Of a DNA stretch of 64,000 nucleotides, positions 1 through 12,112 are shown piece after piece. Location: assembly GCA_026929865.2 (NCBI GenBank), contig CM049402.1, forward strand, positions 13,614,001 to 13,678,000, in the 5' to 3' direction. Both the position numbers and the translations under genes were made by a program. Numbering within the stretch: the stretch's first letter is position 1; each line of letters opens with the position of its first letter. The notes beneath the pieces are model-generated. The model ran no database searches. It was not told the DNA's origin and saw only the letters and a program-made list of their open reading frames with translations. The stretch comes from Hyperoplus lanceolatus (lineage: Eukaryota; Chordata; Actinopteri; Uranoscopiformes; Ammodytidae).

Positions 1-1491
1 ATGAGTAAACATAAATTAGTACTTTCCAGCCCACATATTGTTGAGTTCGTTTAGAGTGCTGGAGGCTGATGCTGCCTTCAGAGGAGACCCACTGACAGTC
101 ATGAAATACAGACGTCCATGTGGTCAAGTAAGGATATCAGAGTGAAGACAGCAGCACTGATGGGTGCCCAGGGGCTGGTTCCAGGCTATGTCTGTGAAGT
201 CAATCACACAGCCATTCTGTCAGGCTCAAATGGTAAAAAGACCTATTCAAAATTCCAAATACCCCCCTCTGGGAATAAAGTGTAGTATTCACATGCAGCT
301 TCTTTTAACCATATGCTCAAGGAAATGTGTTCTAATAAATTCTAATCACATATTGAATGTATGTGGGAATCCAATGCAGAGAGTGAGAGGGGAAAAATAT
401 ATCAAATAGTCTACAGCATAAAGTTCATCTTTTCGCAACGTTTATCAAGACTTTAAAAAAACGCACAAGATACATTTTGAGTAAACCCAATCCAACCATA
501 CCAGATCACTGCTTTTTTGTTTGAAAAATCATACTGTCAGTCACTTCCTGAATCAAAACTACTGTTTTGAAAGCTACAATTAAGATCCAATCTCTTTGAC
601 TTGGGCACACATTTTGTTTATGTGTGATATTTCAGTTAGTGTATACTGCAATCCTGTGTGTCCGGCCGGTAACACCACAATGGCTTTACAGGGGACAGTT
701 AAGTGCATTTGTGGGAAAACAAGCGCAGCAGATGGACAGACAGATGACAGATAAAACTCAGCTGTACAGCGCCGAACAAATTGCATGCTGGGAGGCCGAG
801 GTTTCGCTGCAGAAAGGAAGAGAGGGATCTGGTAAAGAGGGGGGATCCATAAACAGTTATCAAGACAAAAAAGGACATGACAGGGTTTGTAGATATATTT
901 AATGTAGACAGGTAAATATAGTCATCAGCAGACGAGTTGTGGTGGCTATTGTTGACAGTCATGGAGTACACCTGCTTGTCAGGCAACACCTTGTCTGGTA
1001 TAAGGCTCATACCCGCAGCAGCCTTTCTGCTGTGTTATGCCTTCATGCCACTGATTCTTGCATTGGAAATATGTGTATTGTGTAATACCTTTTTATAACG
1101 GAGGAAACAATGGTGTTTGACATAAGGAAACATGACCAATTTTGGCCGCGACAGTCAGAAATTACTCTTAAAAGCTTTGAACTTCAACACTGTTTATACT
1201 GTACCAGTTTTTTTTATTCAAATACACATTTCTGAAATCTTTGGGATCCATTAAGCGGTTTATTTACATCAACAATATAATAGTATTTTTTCCCCGTTTA
1301 TAATCTGTATTCATATTTGTATTCTTATTATTATGAGGACACAGCATGTTGGCCTATTTCAGACAGCCATGCACAGACGACAAATGCTATTACAAGCAGC
1401 GATTGGTCACACAGGTGCAGAACAGGGTGGCAGAGAGCAGCAACAGCACGCTAGAGCAGTGTGCTCTGCCAAACCCCACTGCAGTGTTTCT

Positions 1492-1576
<85 letters not shown>

Positions 1577-2355
1577 TGACACACACACCTGCAGACACAG
1601 ACGGGACCCCCACCTCCTAACAACAATGATGCAGTAATTTTCTATTTGTTTGTCTCCACCATGTTTAATATCCTATAGAAAATTGATGGAAGCATAACGA
1701 AAATGTGGGACATATAAAAACATACATTAAATAGCAGACAAACTGTGTCATGAAGGAGTAGGCTATCGCACACACTCACACAAAGACCAAACACTCACGG
1801 GCACAGAACCGAGTAATTAATCCGACAAAATTAAAGCGTGATATCGCCATTATTATAAACCACTTTTGCCCAAATTTGAATTTATGAATATTCTAATTGT
1901 CTTGCCTTTGGGGCCTTTTTGCAATTGAACATGGCACTGTAGGCTTATTACCTCCATGTTTTACTTATTGATAGTAATGAAAAACGCAGGATTTTATAAT
2001 GGGCTACAGTATCTAAAGCCCGGCTGCTTTATTACCCAGGGTTGCATCATTCCCCAGGATTAGAAAAATTAAAAGAGATATTTGTGGTCATTAATTCATT
2101 CGTCATCCGGTCTGGAAAAAAAACACTGTCATGTAGCTCCAACTGGCCCAGAATGAAACCATTAGCAACCCCACTGTCTGATCCTTGGTACTGGTCAGCA
2201 GTGCTGCTTGGTTGCTGGGGTAACGAGGTCACTCATTTCCATAAAGCCATAGTTTCTTTAATGGTGTCACATGTGTTTCCCTCAGCCCTAAAATATGATG
2301 GTCCAGAGTAGACACATTTTTTTATTTATTTATTTTTAAACTAAAAGAGTGTGAC
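1..2355. other. Upstream flank, no gene recognised
   Basis: AT-rich sequence with short ORFs only and none that resembles a known protein family. The one clear structure is the (CA)n tract listed separately. I see no splice-bounded open frame. Confidence 0.5.
1494..1573. repeat. (CA)n microsatellite
   Basis: Almost uninterrupted CA dinucleotide run of about 80 bp. The His/Thr and Cys/Val ORFs across it are artefacts of the repeat. Confidence 0.97.
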
Positions 2356-2515
2356 GTGCAGTCTGCCGCTGCTGACGTGCACATTATCGGGGGCTACAGT
2401 AACAGTGTGGCGTTACGTGTCTGTTCAGCTGAACGCACTGAAGCCTCTCTATCTGCTGGCTTTTGCTTTTTGTATTGTGTGGGTAGGAGGAGCCGCTTTC
2501 CTGTGATTGTCTGGC

Positions 2516-2518
<3 letters not shown>

Positions 2519-2557
<39 letters not shown>
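2519..2557. repeat. (CT)n microsatellite in candidate promoter/5' exon
   Basis: Pure CT run of about 38 bp inside the GC-rich segment that may hold the first exon of the downstream gene. GA/CT tracts are common in vertebrate promoters and 5' UTRs; a role here is inference. Confidence 0.95.
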
Positions 2558-2560
<3 letters not shown>

Positions 2561-2825
2561 CGCCTCTTCCCCTCTCGTTTTTTTTCTCTTCCAAAGTTGA
2601 ATATTCCGCTTTGCCTGGGAGCTGTCGCCAGCGGAGCGGTGCAGCCCCACTATAGCCTACTGAGTGCGTGCGTCTAGCTGGTATTTTTTTTTTAATTTTT
2701 GCTTTACAGTGGTTCAGACTTTTTGGAGAAGGAGTCACCAACCACCAGTATACCGCGGCTCGGTCCATCCATCTCGATCTGTCAATTTCCTTTTTTACCA
2801 ACTTCATTTCGGGGCTACTTTCAAG

Positions 2826-2861
2826 ATGACAGAAGAAAAGAGAGTTCGGCGCGTAAAGCTG
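2826..2861 (+). other. First part of a possible 29-codon upstream ORF
   Basis: ATG at 2826 opens 12 codons up to the donor at 2861/2862. If this exon is joined to the acceptor at 37157/37158, the frame continues for 17 more codons (37158-37208) and stops at TGA 37209-37211, 2 nt before the mid2 ATG at 37214. The peptide begins MTEEKRVRRVKL and ends WFN. The frame that encodes mid2 is also open through the end of this exon but has no ATG in it, so no longer mid2 N-terminus is predicted. All of this depends on the proposed splice. Confidence 0.35.
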
Positions 2862-4559
2862 GTAGGTGTCTCCTTGTCTGACAGTGTCTGGCTGGGTCTG
2901 GTTGTGCTGCTGGCTTCAGGTTCGGGGAAGCGCACAGACAGACGCGCCGGGGGGGACAGAGAGAGTGAGAGAGAGAGATAGAGGCGCCCAGGAATAGACA
3001 CACGGGAGCCCGTGGTTATTTTTTTCCCAACATCCCTTTGGGGATTTTGTTGATGTGCCCTGTTTAAGCTTTCCCCTGAATGGACCACAGATAAATGCGT
3101 GTCTAGAGTCGGCTGCTGGTCTAATACTGCAACTTAAACAACTTAAACAGGGTATCTCGTGTCTTGTTAAGACAAGCGGAACTAATTCTAATGTTAAGCC
3201 ATTTATTGACATATTAGTGTTGCAGGTATACAGGCTGCCAAAATGCATTATTTCTGAGAGTGCAATAAACAAGGTGTGTTTTTCCTTCCCTGGGATGATT
3301 TTGGTGAAATCAAATATTTCTGCACATTGCGATAACTCCCATAGCTTTGGATGCTCCTGCTCCAGAGGATGCATACTATTGTTACTACAGTGGGATTTAA
3401 GCAGAGTGATTCATGTGTTGCTGTCATGTGGAACAGTTTCACTGGCATGTGCATCCCTCTGCTTATTTTAGGGGTCTTACGGGCTCATTTGGGGATCTAA
3501 AGGCTTTGTGTGCCATTCAAAAACACAGACACTTGGAATGATATATTCCTATGGCACCCCTCATACTGCCCAGCTTGCTCGGTAATTCTTTTTTCCAACA
3601 GAAAAGCAGTATCCTGAACTGTTTTTTTTAACCTTTTTGGAGGATGTGAGTATTTGATAGTCACACTGAAATGGTTTCAATTATATAGTATATTCTCATT
3701 TTCTTCTGAAGTTCCTCTCAGCATTCCTCCGATACAAGCCTAGTATGGGAGTTGGGAGGTGATGGTTGTGCATTTTCAAATTAATTGAATGTCCATTCCT
3801 CTTTTTCACTTTCCAAATTTTTAGACGACGGTCTCACTCTACAAGTGTAGTTTGGCAGATGTGCATGTGTAATGTTTATGAAATCACTGGCTTTCAATAG
3901 GTAGCATCCCCTGGAATGTTGTCAATATGCGATGAAATGCACAAAGTTGTCGGGAGATTGTTGAAGTGTCGCTGCACAACATTCAGCTCATGTGGTTTGG
4001 GATGCCAAATGTTGAACTCAGCTATGTTCTGTTGATCCTGCTGAGCTCAGCTGACAGTGTGAGGAAAACAGGGCTTGTTGTCTGTCTGCTGTCAATACCT
4101 CCGTATGCTGGAGTGTTGTGTAGCTGTATACCAGGGAAGGTCACCACTGTTGTGAGATAAACGTCTGCTGCTAGGCTGTTTCTCTCTCTCTTTCCCTCAC
4201 CCTCTCTCTCTCCCTCTTTCTCTCTCTTTGCAATCCGTTCGTGCGAAGAGAGACCATGATAAGGTGGTCTAAATAGAGCACAAGCCCAATCAGCTCTGTG
4301 CATGCTCTTTAAGCGCACTGTAGTACTAGTTTACCTAGCTCTGTTTTCTTTTTTTATTTTATTTTCTTTTTTTGCATTGCCTCAAAGCCTGTCTCATTCC
4401 ATTAGACAACATGGCTCATCAGGCCGATTACACATTGGCACGCTCATTGCTGTACTCGTCCATCCCAGTTAGACAACAAGCGAGTCAGTGGCTCCGGGCT
4501 GCTATACCTTCAAGAGCCATAGGTTCTCTTTCCTCACTTGTCTATCTTAGGTCTCACTT

Positions 4560-4562
<3 letters not shown>

Positions 4563-4618
<56 letters not shown>
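4563..4618. repeat. (CT)n microsatellite
   Basis: Uninterrupted CT run of 56 bp. Confidence 0.97.
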
Positions 4619-4622
<4 letters not shown>

Positions 4623-4836
4623 GTCTCTCATTTATTTCTCTTTTGGTTTATCCATCCATCAATCATCTGTCCATTCTCCCTCCTTTATCCACTTCTTTCA
4701 GTCTCTCTCTTTTCTCTGCCCTGGGGGAACAGTGTGTGTGCAGCTCCTTGTCAGCGCTCTAAGGTGCACTGCATTGCGAAGCAGACTCTTTCATGTCTGC
4801 CTTAACCGCCATTAACCTTTTGCTTGTTTGTCGTTT

Positions 4837-4837
<1 letters not shown>

Positions 4838-4874
<37 letters not shown>
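4838..4874. repeat. (GT)n microsatellite
   Basis: GT run of about 37 bp. Confidence 0.95.
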
Positions 4875-4877
<3 letters not shown>

Positions 4878-7680
4878 TTCTCCCAGAGAAAGACAGCCAG
4901 TGGATTAAGGGGAAAGCTGTATAGCTTCAAAGAAAACATTGTCGTCCACTGATGTATGTTGTCCGACTGAATTCAATGGATCAAGAGAGAATCATTTTTA
5001 CATTGTTCATCATAGCACAAAGCTTTTCTATGCTTCTAACAGTCAAGCCTTGTGTGTGGATAATGCTGTTTTGAGAGTGTGGAAATGCAATGTTATTACT
5101 GACAGGCAATTGGTTTCATTTGGTCTCCCGCACGCACAGTGCTGATTGTCAACTCTAAATAAATATCTCACGATTGTCCTCTAGTCGTACAGTATTTCCA
5201 TCAAGTGACTTGAGACATTTTAGCGGAATAATGAGGTGTGTGCCATTATTTTTAACCCAGTTACACAGACCTGTTCTATCAGAAGTGACACAAGTCATAC
5301 TTCTGGTGGCGTTAAAAGTCCTAAAAGGCTTCTATTCACCTTGGGGCAACTTTAAAACAGATAATATAAAAGGTAATTCCGCTGCCAGTAATATCCTAAT
5401 ATTATTACATTATATAATCTGACCCTCACGACGATAAGGGCAAGCCATAAAGAATGCTGGTGTGTGTTCAATGAGGTGGTCAGTAGTTTCATGCAGCTGA
5501 CACACATACCAAGAGAAGCCATGGATATGCACCCCTGATGTTTTAAAATCCCTGCCCCTTCTCTGCTACACATCCCACCATTCGTCACAGTGCTTTCTGC
5601 AACAACCCCAGACCACAGCAATTCCACAAATTCTTCTCAATGGTTGAAATGAATCATTGGAGTGAGCAGGCATTGTCCCTTAAATCATCCAGAGTTTTTT
5701 TTTTACCACAGGCCATATTGTTTGTGCACATACAGAGAGTAAATGAGCCAAGAGAAGTCTTCTGCATCGATAAAATGTTGGGCCGGAACTATCAGTGGAA
5801 GACCTTATTGGAATATGGTGATAGGTTTCAGTGTTTGTTTCATTTTGGTATAGGATGAAATGCCATTTATTTCGTATTTGTCTGTTCTGTAATAGGACGC
5901 TCTTTTTCATATCATATCTATGGGACATATTGAAGTGTAAAAAGTGCAGCGAAAGCCACAGGGATCTGTTAAAATATTCATATTAAACACAACAGTTGGC
6001 ACAGCTGCAAAGTAAAGGGAAAAAAAAGCGTGGCTTGCTATGAAAAACCGGGAAGTGTCAAAACAGGTAAAACAGCAGATACATTTCTGCAGGCGTTACC
6101 AGCCACTTTTAATGAGATTAAGAAAAAACAAAATTGCTCCCTGCAATTGACTAAGGTGTGTCACAAAAAATTGGCAATAGCTGGCAACCCAGTTACAGTA
6201 ATGGTTTTCAGTAAGCGCCTCCACATCAGTCAAACAAACTCAAGTTGAGTCTTGTTCATGCCGGAATAATGACTCACTTTTTTTTATTCACAGTTATGAT
6301 TTGTAGGCCACGACTGAGGTGAGATTATGCATAAAATGTATATTTGAATGCTGTGGTCGTCAGTCATGGAATGTTCAAAAACCGAATGTAACTACCAGAT
6401 TGCTGATATAGTCTTCTAATGGGAGCTTTCATTATCAGAGGAAATGTTTTTCTATGTGATATAGAATTGATGAAGGGAATGAATGCGGGAGTTGGAGGCA
6501 GATATTGCATGGAAGGATGGATGTGTGGTGTGACAGATTGCCTCCTGTTTTTGTCTCCCAGACTCCTTTGATCTCTCCATTGCTCTGAGTGCAATGAAGA
6601 TCCCTGCCAACGGAGGCACAGCCTGTCTCTCAGATACAAAAGTAGTCAGGCATTGCACTACGTTGCTTAACTTTTTTACCTCCTGGCCCAAAAAAACAAT
6701 ACTTACGTGACTGTATGGTTATGCTGGTAAGGCGTTAAACATCTAGCAGACTGATGTTTTATATTCTGACATGCACTGAGCAGAACAAAGAAATAAAGAA
6801 TGACCAATACATTTTGTCGGAGTGTTGCTCTCAAACTAAATACTGGTTTTCTCAAATTTTTATAGTTGACCACAAATGTAAATGCTTTTGTTCTAAACTG
6901 TCAGCCTTTCTAAAGCTAGCCTACTAAGTCCAATTTTTACGCACTGTGGTCTGGCAAGGATCACTAGACATTTGCTTTGGCTGGTGGGATCATAAACCTA
7001 AATTACTTTGCATTCAGTCTGCAGTATATAAACAGTCAGAGCTGCAAACCAAATGTGGTGCTCATTCCCAATATCTTTTTATCCACATCCCATAGTCTGT
7101 GAACGGTCCGGCTTCACATTTCTCTCAATTGATCCCTGGTGGACTCTGTTGTTTTCCAGACTGATATCTTAAAAGCAAAACCTGATTGAGCTTGCATACA
7201 TTTTTTTGTTCTGGCTTCTGCAAGGCAACTTAGCAATATGTTAGAAAACACAATAAATTGTGGGATCATTTAGGAAGAAAAATGCCGCACCAGAAGTGAA
7301 CAGACTTAACTGCACTACCACTCCTGACCACTAAAAAGAGGATATAGACCCCAGCTTGGCTTACTAATGATAATGCAAACCATTTTTTTAGGGCAAATTC
7401 TATATGCTATGCCAGGAATGGTTCACATGCTTTGAAGCCATGTTTATAGGTTATAACTTTACATGCATGGAGGCCAGGGTAGCTCAGATGACAAACTAGT
7501 AGTGGCAGAGAACATGGTCATGGTCCAGCCTCTGAAGGTAAACCCAATGAAAGCAAATCAGCTGCAGGCAGGGGCCCAGGCTTCAGTTTGCAGCTACAGG
7601 CTCCTCTGTGTCAGACTCAAACAACCTACTCCACAAGGAAAGAGAAATAGATTATGTAAACCCATAATCTGAAACACATG

Positions 7681-9905
7681 GGCCCTCATTTATCAACGTT
7701 GACCAGAAAAATGGGTGTACGTAGCCTACATTTCCACGCAAATCTCGGCATTTATCAATATGGACGTGAGCGTAGTATACGCTCAAATCCCACGCCAGCT
7801 CTCGTGTACGCAAGTTTGTAAACAGCATGGACTCGCAGTGCAGGCTGTGCCGGGTAGCCGATGACTTTGTTGGACAATTATTAGAAGGTAATACAAATGC
7901 AGTGTTTGCTCAGACCGAAATAAAGATATTAATCACTTAAAATTGTGCAGCTGAGCTTATGGTGTGCAACTGAGTAGGGGAGCTGATTCAATAGTGCGCA
8001 CACCGGCCACTTAGGAGCGCTGCATGGGACTGGAGGGACACTGAGGCACGGGGGCTGCATTCATTCAAAATGTTAGCCTAAGTATTAAATATGTAGTTGG
8101 CCTACACTGCTCTTTATGATAAAAAATACACGGCACAACATTCAACTTAACATTTTATTTATTTGACGCACTTTTTAGATGTTAGTTCCTCTTTTAATGT
8201 GTCATTGATCGCTTAAGCGAGCGATTTATTTCCACCGTTAACCGGCACGTTTTTCCGAACTAGTGGAGCAGCTCAGCAGGACAGTGGGCGCTCTCACAGC
8301 TGATCGTTGCCGGGTCGTTGACCACTCATGCCAAGCACATGCTGTCATTCAGTAAAATGCAAAATGTGCTATTTTTATTTTTTAAACCCCTTTTGAGTAG
8401 TGCTATCTAAAAGGACCAATACATTTTAATCATTCAAATATCTGCAGACGTGTATTTCTTTTATGGGGACCATTATCGGACAGTTGGTTATGGAAGTAAA
8501 TGAGTGTCATCGGATTTTGAAAATAAAAAGCCATTGAATTCTAAGCACTGAATATTTATGCATTGAAATAATGTATCTGAATTTTTTGCTGCATTGAAAT
8601 AATGTATCTGAATTTGTTGCCTCTGAATTTAACTCATTACATTTTAAATAATTAATTTTCACCTTTATTTTACAATGTTCTCAAATTCAAAAACAAATAT
8701 TCAACGTTAAAAAATCCAATGTGCCAAATTCAACTGCAAAATCCCATGTATGAAATTCAGAGTAAAACTTTGGGGACCCAAGGAAGAGCAATCGATCATA
8801 GATGCTAGATCGCGTTCAAACAAAGAGAGCCGGTGGGAATATATAGGGAAGAATATAATGTCTAGCATATATATAGAAACATGTTTGTACTCACCGAAGC
8901 ACCCTCTTTACTTGCGTTGCCGTTTGACATGGCTAAAACCTGATTTGCTTTCCTGCATCAGTCAGGGGTATTCAAGGCAAGCTAATATTCCCACTTGCTC
9001 TCTTTGTTGAACTCGATCTAACATCTATGATCGATTGCTCTTCCTTGGGACCCCAACATTTACTCTGAATTTCATACATGGGATTTTGCAGTTGAATTTG
9101 GCAAGTTGAATTTTTTAATGTTGAATATTTGATTTTGAATTTGAAAACATTGTATAATAAAGGTGAAAATTAGTTGTTTAAAATGTAATTAGTTAAATTC
9201 AGAGGCAAAAAATTCAGATACATTATTTCAATGCTGCAAAAAATTCAGATATGTTATTTCAATGCATAAATATTCAGTGCTTAAAATTTAATGGCTTTTT
9301 ATTTTCAAAATCCGATGACACTCATTTACTTCCATAGTTGGTGCGTCTTTTTCTCCTCTACCACTTATATTATGCCCGCACGTTGGTTGCATTTCAGAAC
9401 AGCAACACGCTTTTTTTAGTGGCGATTTTTGAGTCAGACTACTTTATCTATGTAAAGAAATGGCGACATATATATGCTGTTTTATAGCATTTGAGTGCTG
9501 GAGATCGTTTGTTGTCAACATCAACGCTGTTGACCGCAGGAGTTATTTCCTTCCTAACTGCTGCCTTCTGTCGTTCTTTGATGCCGCTTGTAATGCTCCG
9601 AAATGAAACTCTTTTTTTTTTCTTCTTTCGCTGTTATTTTGTCAATTTTTACTTAAGAGAATTCCTCTTCTGTGCCGTAATAAGCATATCCATGTCGTAA
9701 AACCTCTGGGCGAGACCTCTAAACTGAGAAAATATAGGGGCGTGATACGATTGTTTTGAGCCGCCGCATTTATCAATAATGGCGTGGCGTACGCAGAGAT
9801 TGGCGAGATACGACTGTTTGATAAATCCCACGCGATACCTGGCGTAGGGAGGTATTTGCGCCAAAATCTGCACCAGTCTCCACGCAAGTTTGATAAATGA
9901 GGGCC
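7681..9905. mobile_element. Inverted-repeat DNA transposon, non-autonomous, with a nested insertion
   Basis: The left end reads GGCCCTCATTTATCAA and the right end is its exact reverse complement (TTGATAAATGAGGGCC, ending at 9905). The flanks carry ATG on both sides (7678-7680 and 9906-9908), consistent with a 3-bp target duplication; a 2-bp AT duplication with an extra terminal G on the left is also possible. The TTTATCAA motif recurs inside both ends (near 7750, 9770 and 9820), as subterminal repeats often do. PIF/Harbinger or ISL2EU-type is the likeliest class from end sequence and short duplication, but no transposase remains. Without the nested element at 8489-9336 it would be about 1.37 kb. 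Confidence 0.75.
8489..9336. mobile_element. Foldback (long inverted repeat) element nested in the 7681-9905 transposon
   Basis: The left arm (8489 to about 8845) and right arm (about 8983-9336) are near-identical reverse complements. Both begin TATGGAAGTAAATGAGTGTC, and arms of about 355 bp surround a loop of about 137 nt. Both arms carry the same internal direct duplication of a motif containing ATTGAAATAATGTATCTGAA. The element is flanked by GTTGGT on both sides (8483-8488 and 9337-9342), a 6-bp target duplication. No coding capacity is visible. The superfamily is not assigned. Confidence 0.88.
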
Positions 9906-9908
9906 ATG

Positions 9909-11589
9909 AAGACTAGAATATACTAAAGGCATGAAGGAGGACAAGTATAAAACTAAGTCATTTAAGCCATGTCTTTCATTGTCCAACTACTGGCCCTTTC
10001 TTTCCTTTTTCTTTTCTTTTTTACATCTCCATGTTACTCAGCCCAATATGGTCTGTACCGTGTTAATATCCGAGTATTGCTGTGCATGTAAACATGCTCA
10101 TTGTCACCTAACGCGATGGCAAACCGTTTCTGTTTACCTAAAAGACATTGAGATACACCAGTGCTGTACACATGGATAACATATAGTACACAGTTCCAGA
10201 ATAGTAAATAGTTATCTTGTGGAGCATATCTCCAACCGACTACCAACGTTACTCCAGATATCTTTTATAGAGATGTATTGGCTGTGTTGTCCTGGTGTAA
10301 AAGGCTAAATGTCTGCAGGGCTTGTACAGTATAGGATTACACAACATTGGTTTGTATCGGTATCCCCGTGAGGCTGGAATCTATTTGACTCCCCATTGCT
10401 CCTGCTGCAGCTTAATTCTATTGGCTTGAGAGTGGTACCATCTAAAACGGCATCAGCCGGGGATTGCACCTTATTGGACAGGTACAATGGCCACAACAAC
10501 AATGTCTTTATTGTAAGGCTGCATCCGCACCAAGAACATATGAAGAGATGTTGATGCTGCAGCATTTGGTCACTTTGCTCCACTTTTCAGTTTGCCTTGT
10601 GAGGCGAAGAAGATATTCATACTCGGAGGACATTGAATAAATGTACTTGGATGTCGTAAAATATGACTTCCAGTTACTTAGCAGAAGGGTACACATTGAA
10701 AGAGAGTGTAAATGCTTAGTTCAATAAGGATGGATTTGAAATTAAGATTTTTAATTATGTATGGAGAGACAGTATTAGAGCCCATTTGCACATAAAAGCG
10801 TTATTCAGTTGTTTGGATAGCTATGGTGATGTAGGAAGCGCAAATTAACTTTTAAGGTGTATGAGGAGTTAGGAATGTATTTGTAGAATATTATAAACGG
10901 TAAACATCCTTGTTGAGCTCTTGTGACATCTTTCAATACGTAAATGTAGACATTTAATTAGTGTATTAATTTACAGACTGCCAATAATTCGAACTTGAAA
11001 AAGTATGTCTAATGATTAAACAACTTTAGGATTTTCCTTTTTAATTAAATAATTTGGTCTTGATAAACATTGCCAACTTGACAACATGAACCTAAACAAC
11101 CAAATACACAAATGTTGTTGAAGAAATATTTGGGTGTGGTGTGAATTGGATGGAAACTAACTGCAGGTGTGAACAATGCTTGAGCTTGTCCTGTTGCTCT
11201 GACATGTCAGAAACACACGCCCCAAAAGAAAATACAATCTGGTTTCTAAATCCTAAGAATCCACCCATCAGAAAGAGAGAGAGAGGGCTTTTCCTCCCGA
11301 GCCTAACATCATCATCAGCAGCAGCAGCAGCTGAGCTGAGGAGGCAGCCAGCCTCCCACCATGCTAGTTAACAGACAGCTGCCTGTGTGCTGCTCCCACA
11401 GCAACACACGTGTTTCCCATGATCTCACCTGCTGGCACCAGGAGCTTGGGATCAAGGCCCAGTGCTAACGTCACGCCGCCCAGACCCAGAAGCCTCTCTG
11501 CTGGGTGGAGTGGAGTGCACCACACCTCCTCTCGCGGGGATGCTGGAGCCAGGTGTGGATTGCTGACCCGGGGAAAAAGTGGAGTGGCC
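9909..11589. other. Intronic or intergenic sequence, nothing recognised
   Basis: AT-rich, with a more GC-rich patch at about 11270-11580 that includes a short CAT/CAG triplet run near 11309-11330. No ORF resembles a known protein and no inverted-repeat ends were found. Confidence 0.4.
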
Positions 11590-11776
11590 TGTGAGCAAAT
11601 GTTAAAGATTCTCCGAGGAACTCTCAGTTGTTGTTCATTCCAGCGGCCCCTTTGGAAAAAAGTGGTAGTGTTTTCACTACGCCACCAGCTGTACTTCCTG
11701 GTCTGAGCATACCCATGACAAAGGCATTAAGAAACGATGTGAAAATATCTTTATTGCACTGATGGTCTCGTTTGAT

Positions 11777-11780
<4 letters not shown>
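11590..11780. repeat. Dispersed repeat copy A, left part (split by the LINE)
   Basis: Aligns by eye with 24957-25140: both contain the CCCTTTGG block, then AGTGGTAGTGTTTT, then ACCCATGACAAAGGC, then GATGGTCTCGTTTG in the same order and spacing. Copy A continues after the LINE at 15801. Diverged roughly 15-25% from copy B. Repeat class unknown. Confidence 0.7.
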
Positions 11781-11859
<79 letters not shown>

Positions 11860-11860
11860 A
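11777..11860. repeat. (ATT)n tract forming the 3' tail of the LINE
   Basis: About 27 ATT units on the + strand; on the LINE's own strand these form an (AAT)n tail directly after an AATAAAG signal. Simple-repeat tails of this type are usual for L2-like LINEs. Confidence 0.93.
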
Positions 11861-12112
11861 CTTTATTTGAAGAAACATTAACCTTGTTTGGAGCAAGAGG
11901 AGAGATGCATTGTACCAGGTTTTAGCAAACTGCTATTTTCCACCTGTAGTCCCTGGGCAGGTAAGAACAATAAAAAATACTAAACAAGACACAATAATAT
12001 CTAGACATGGGATTAAACATTAAAAGGATAATAAGATACAATGATATAAATACACAGGACAAAAAAAAAATATATATATATATATATGGAAAGCACTACA
12101 TTACATAATTAA

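Larger units (their letters stand above)
2356..2861 (+). promoter_or_regulatory. mid2: Candidate promoter and 5' untranslated exon of mid2
   Basis: This segment is richer in G+C and CpG than its surroundings (for example around 2625-2650 and 2745-2765), contains a (CT)n tract, and has no TATA box that I can place. It ends with the sequence AAGCTG followed by GTAGGT (2862-2867), a good vertebrate splice donor. The only strong start codon is the ATG at 2826 (A at -3), giving 12 codons before the donor. The next acceptor supported by coding evidence on this strand is TTATAG at 37152-37157. Assigning this exon to mid2 is inference from strand, position and donor quality; it could belong to another transcript. 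The transcription start is not visible. Confidence 0.4.
2862..7677 (+). other. Probable first intron, left part; no gene recognised
   Basis: No protein-like ORF or recognisable mobile element. Contents: a (GA)n stretch at about 2961-2980, pyrimidine-rich DNA at 4180-4230, the (CT)n and (GT)n tracts listed separately, and otherwise unremarkable AT-rich sequence. Confidence 0.4.
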
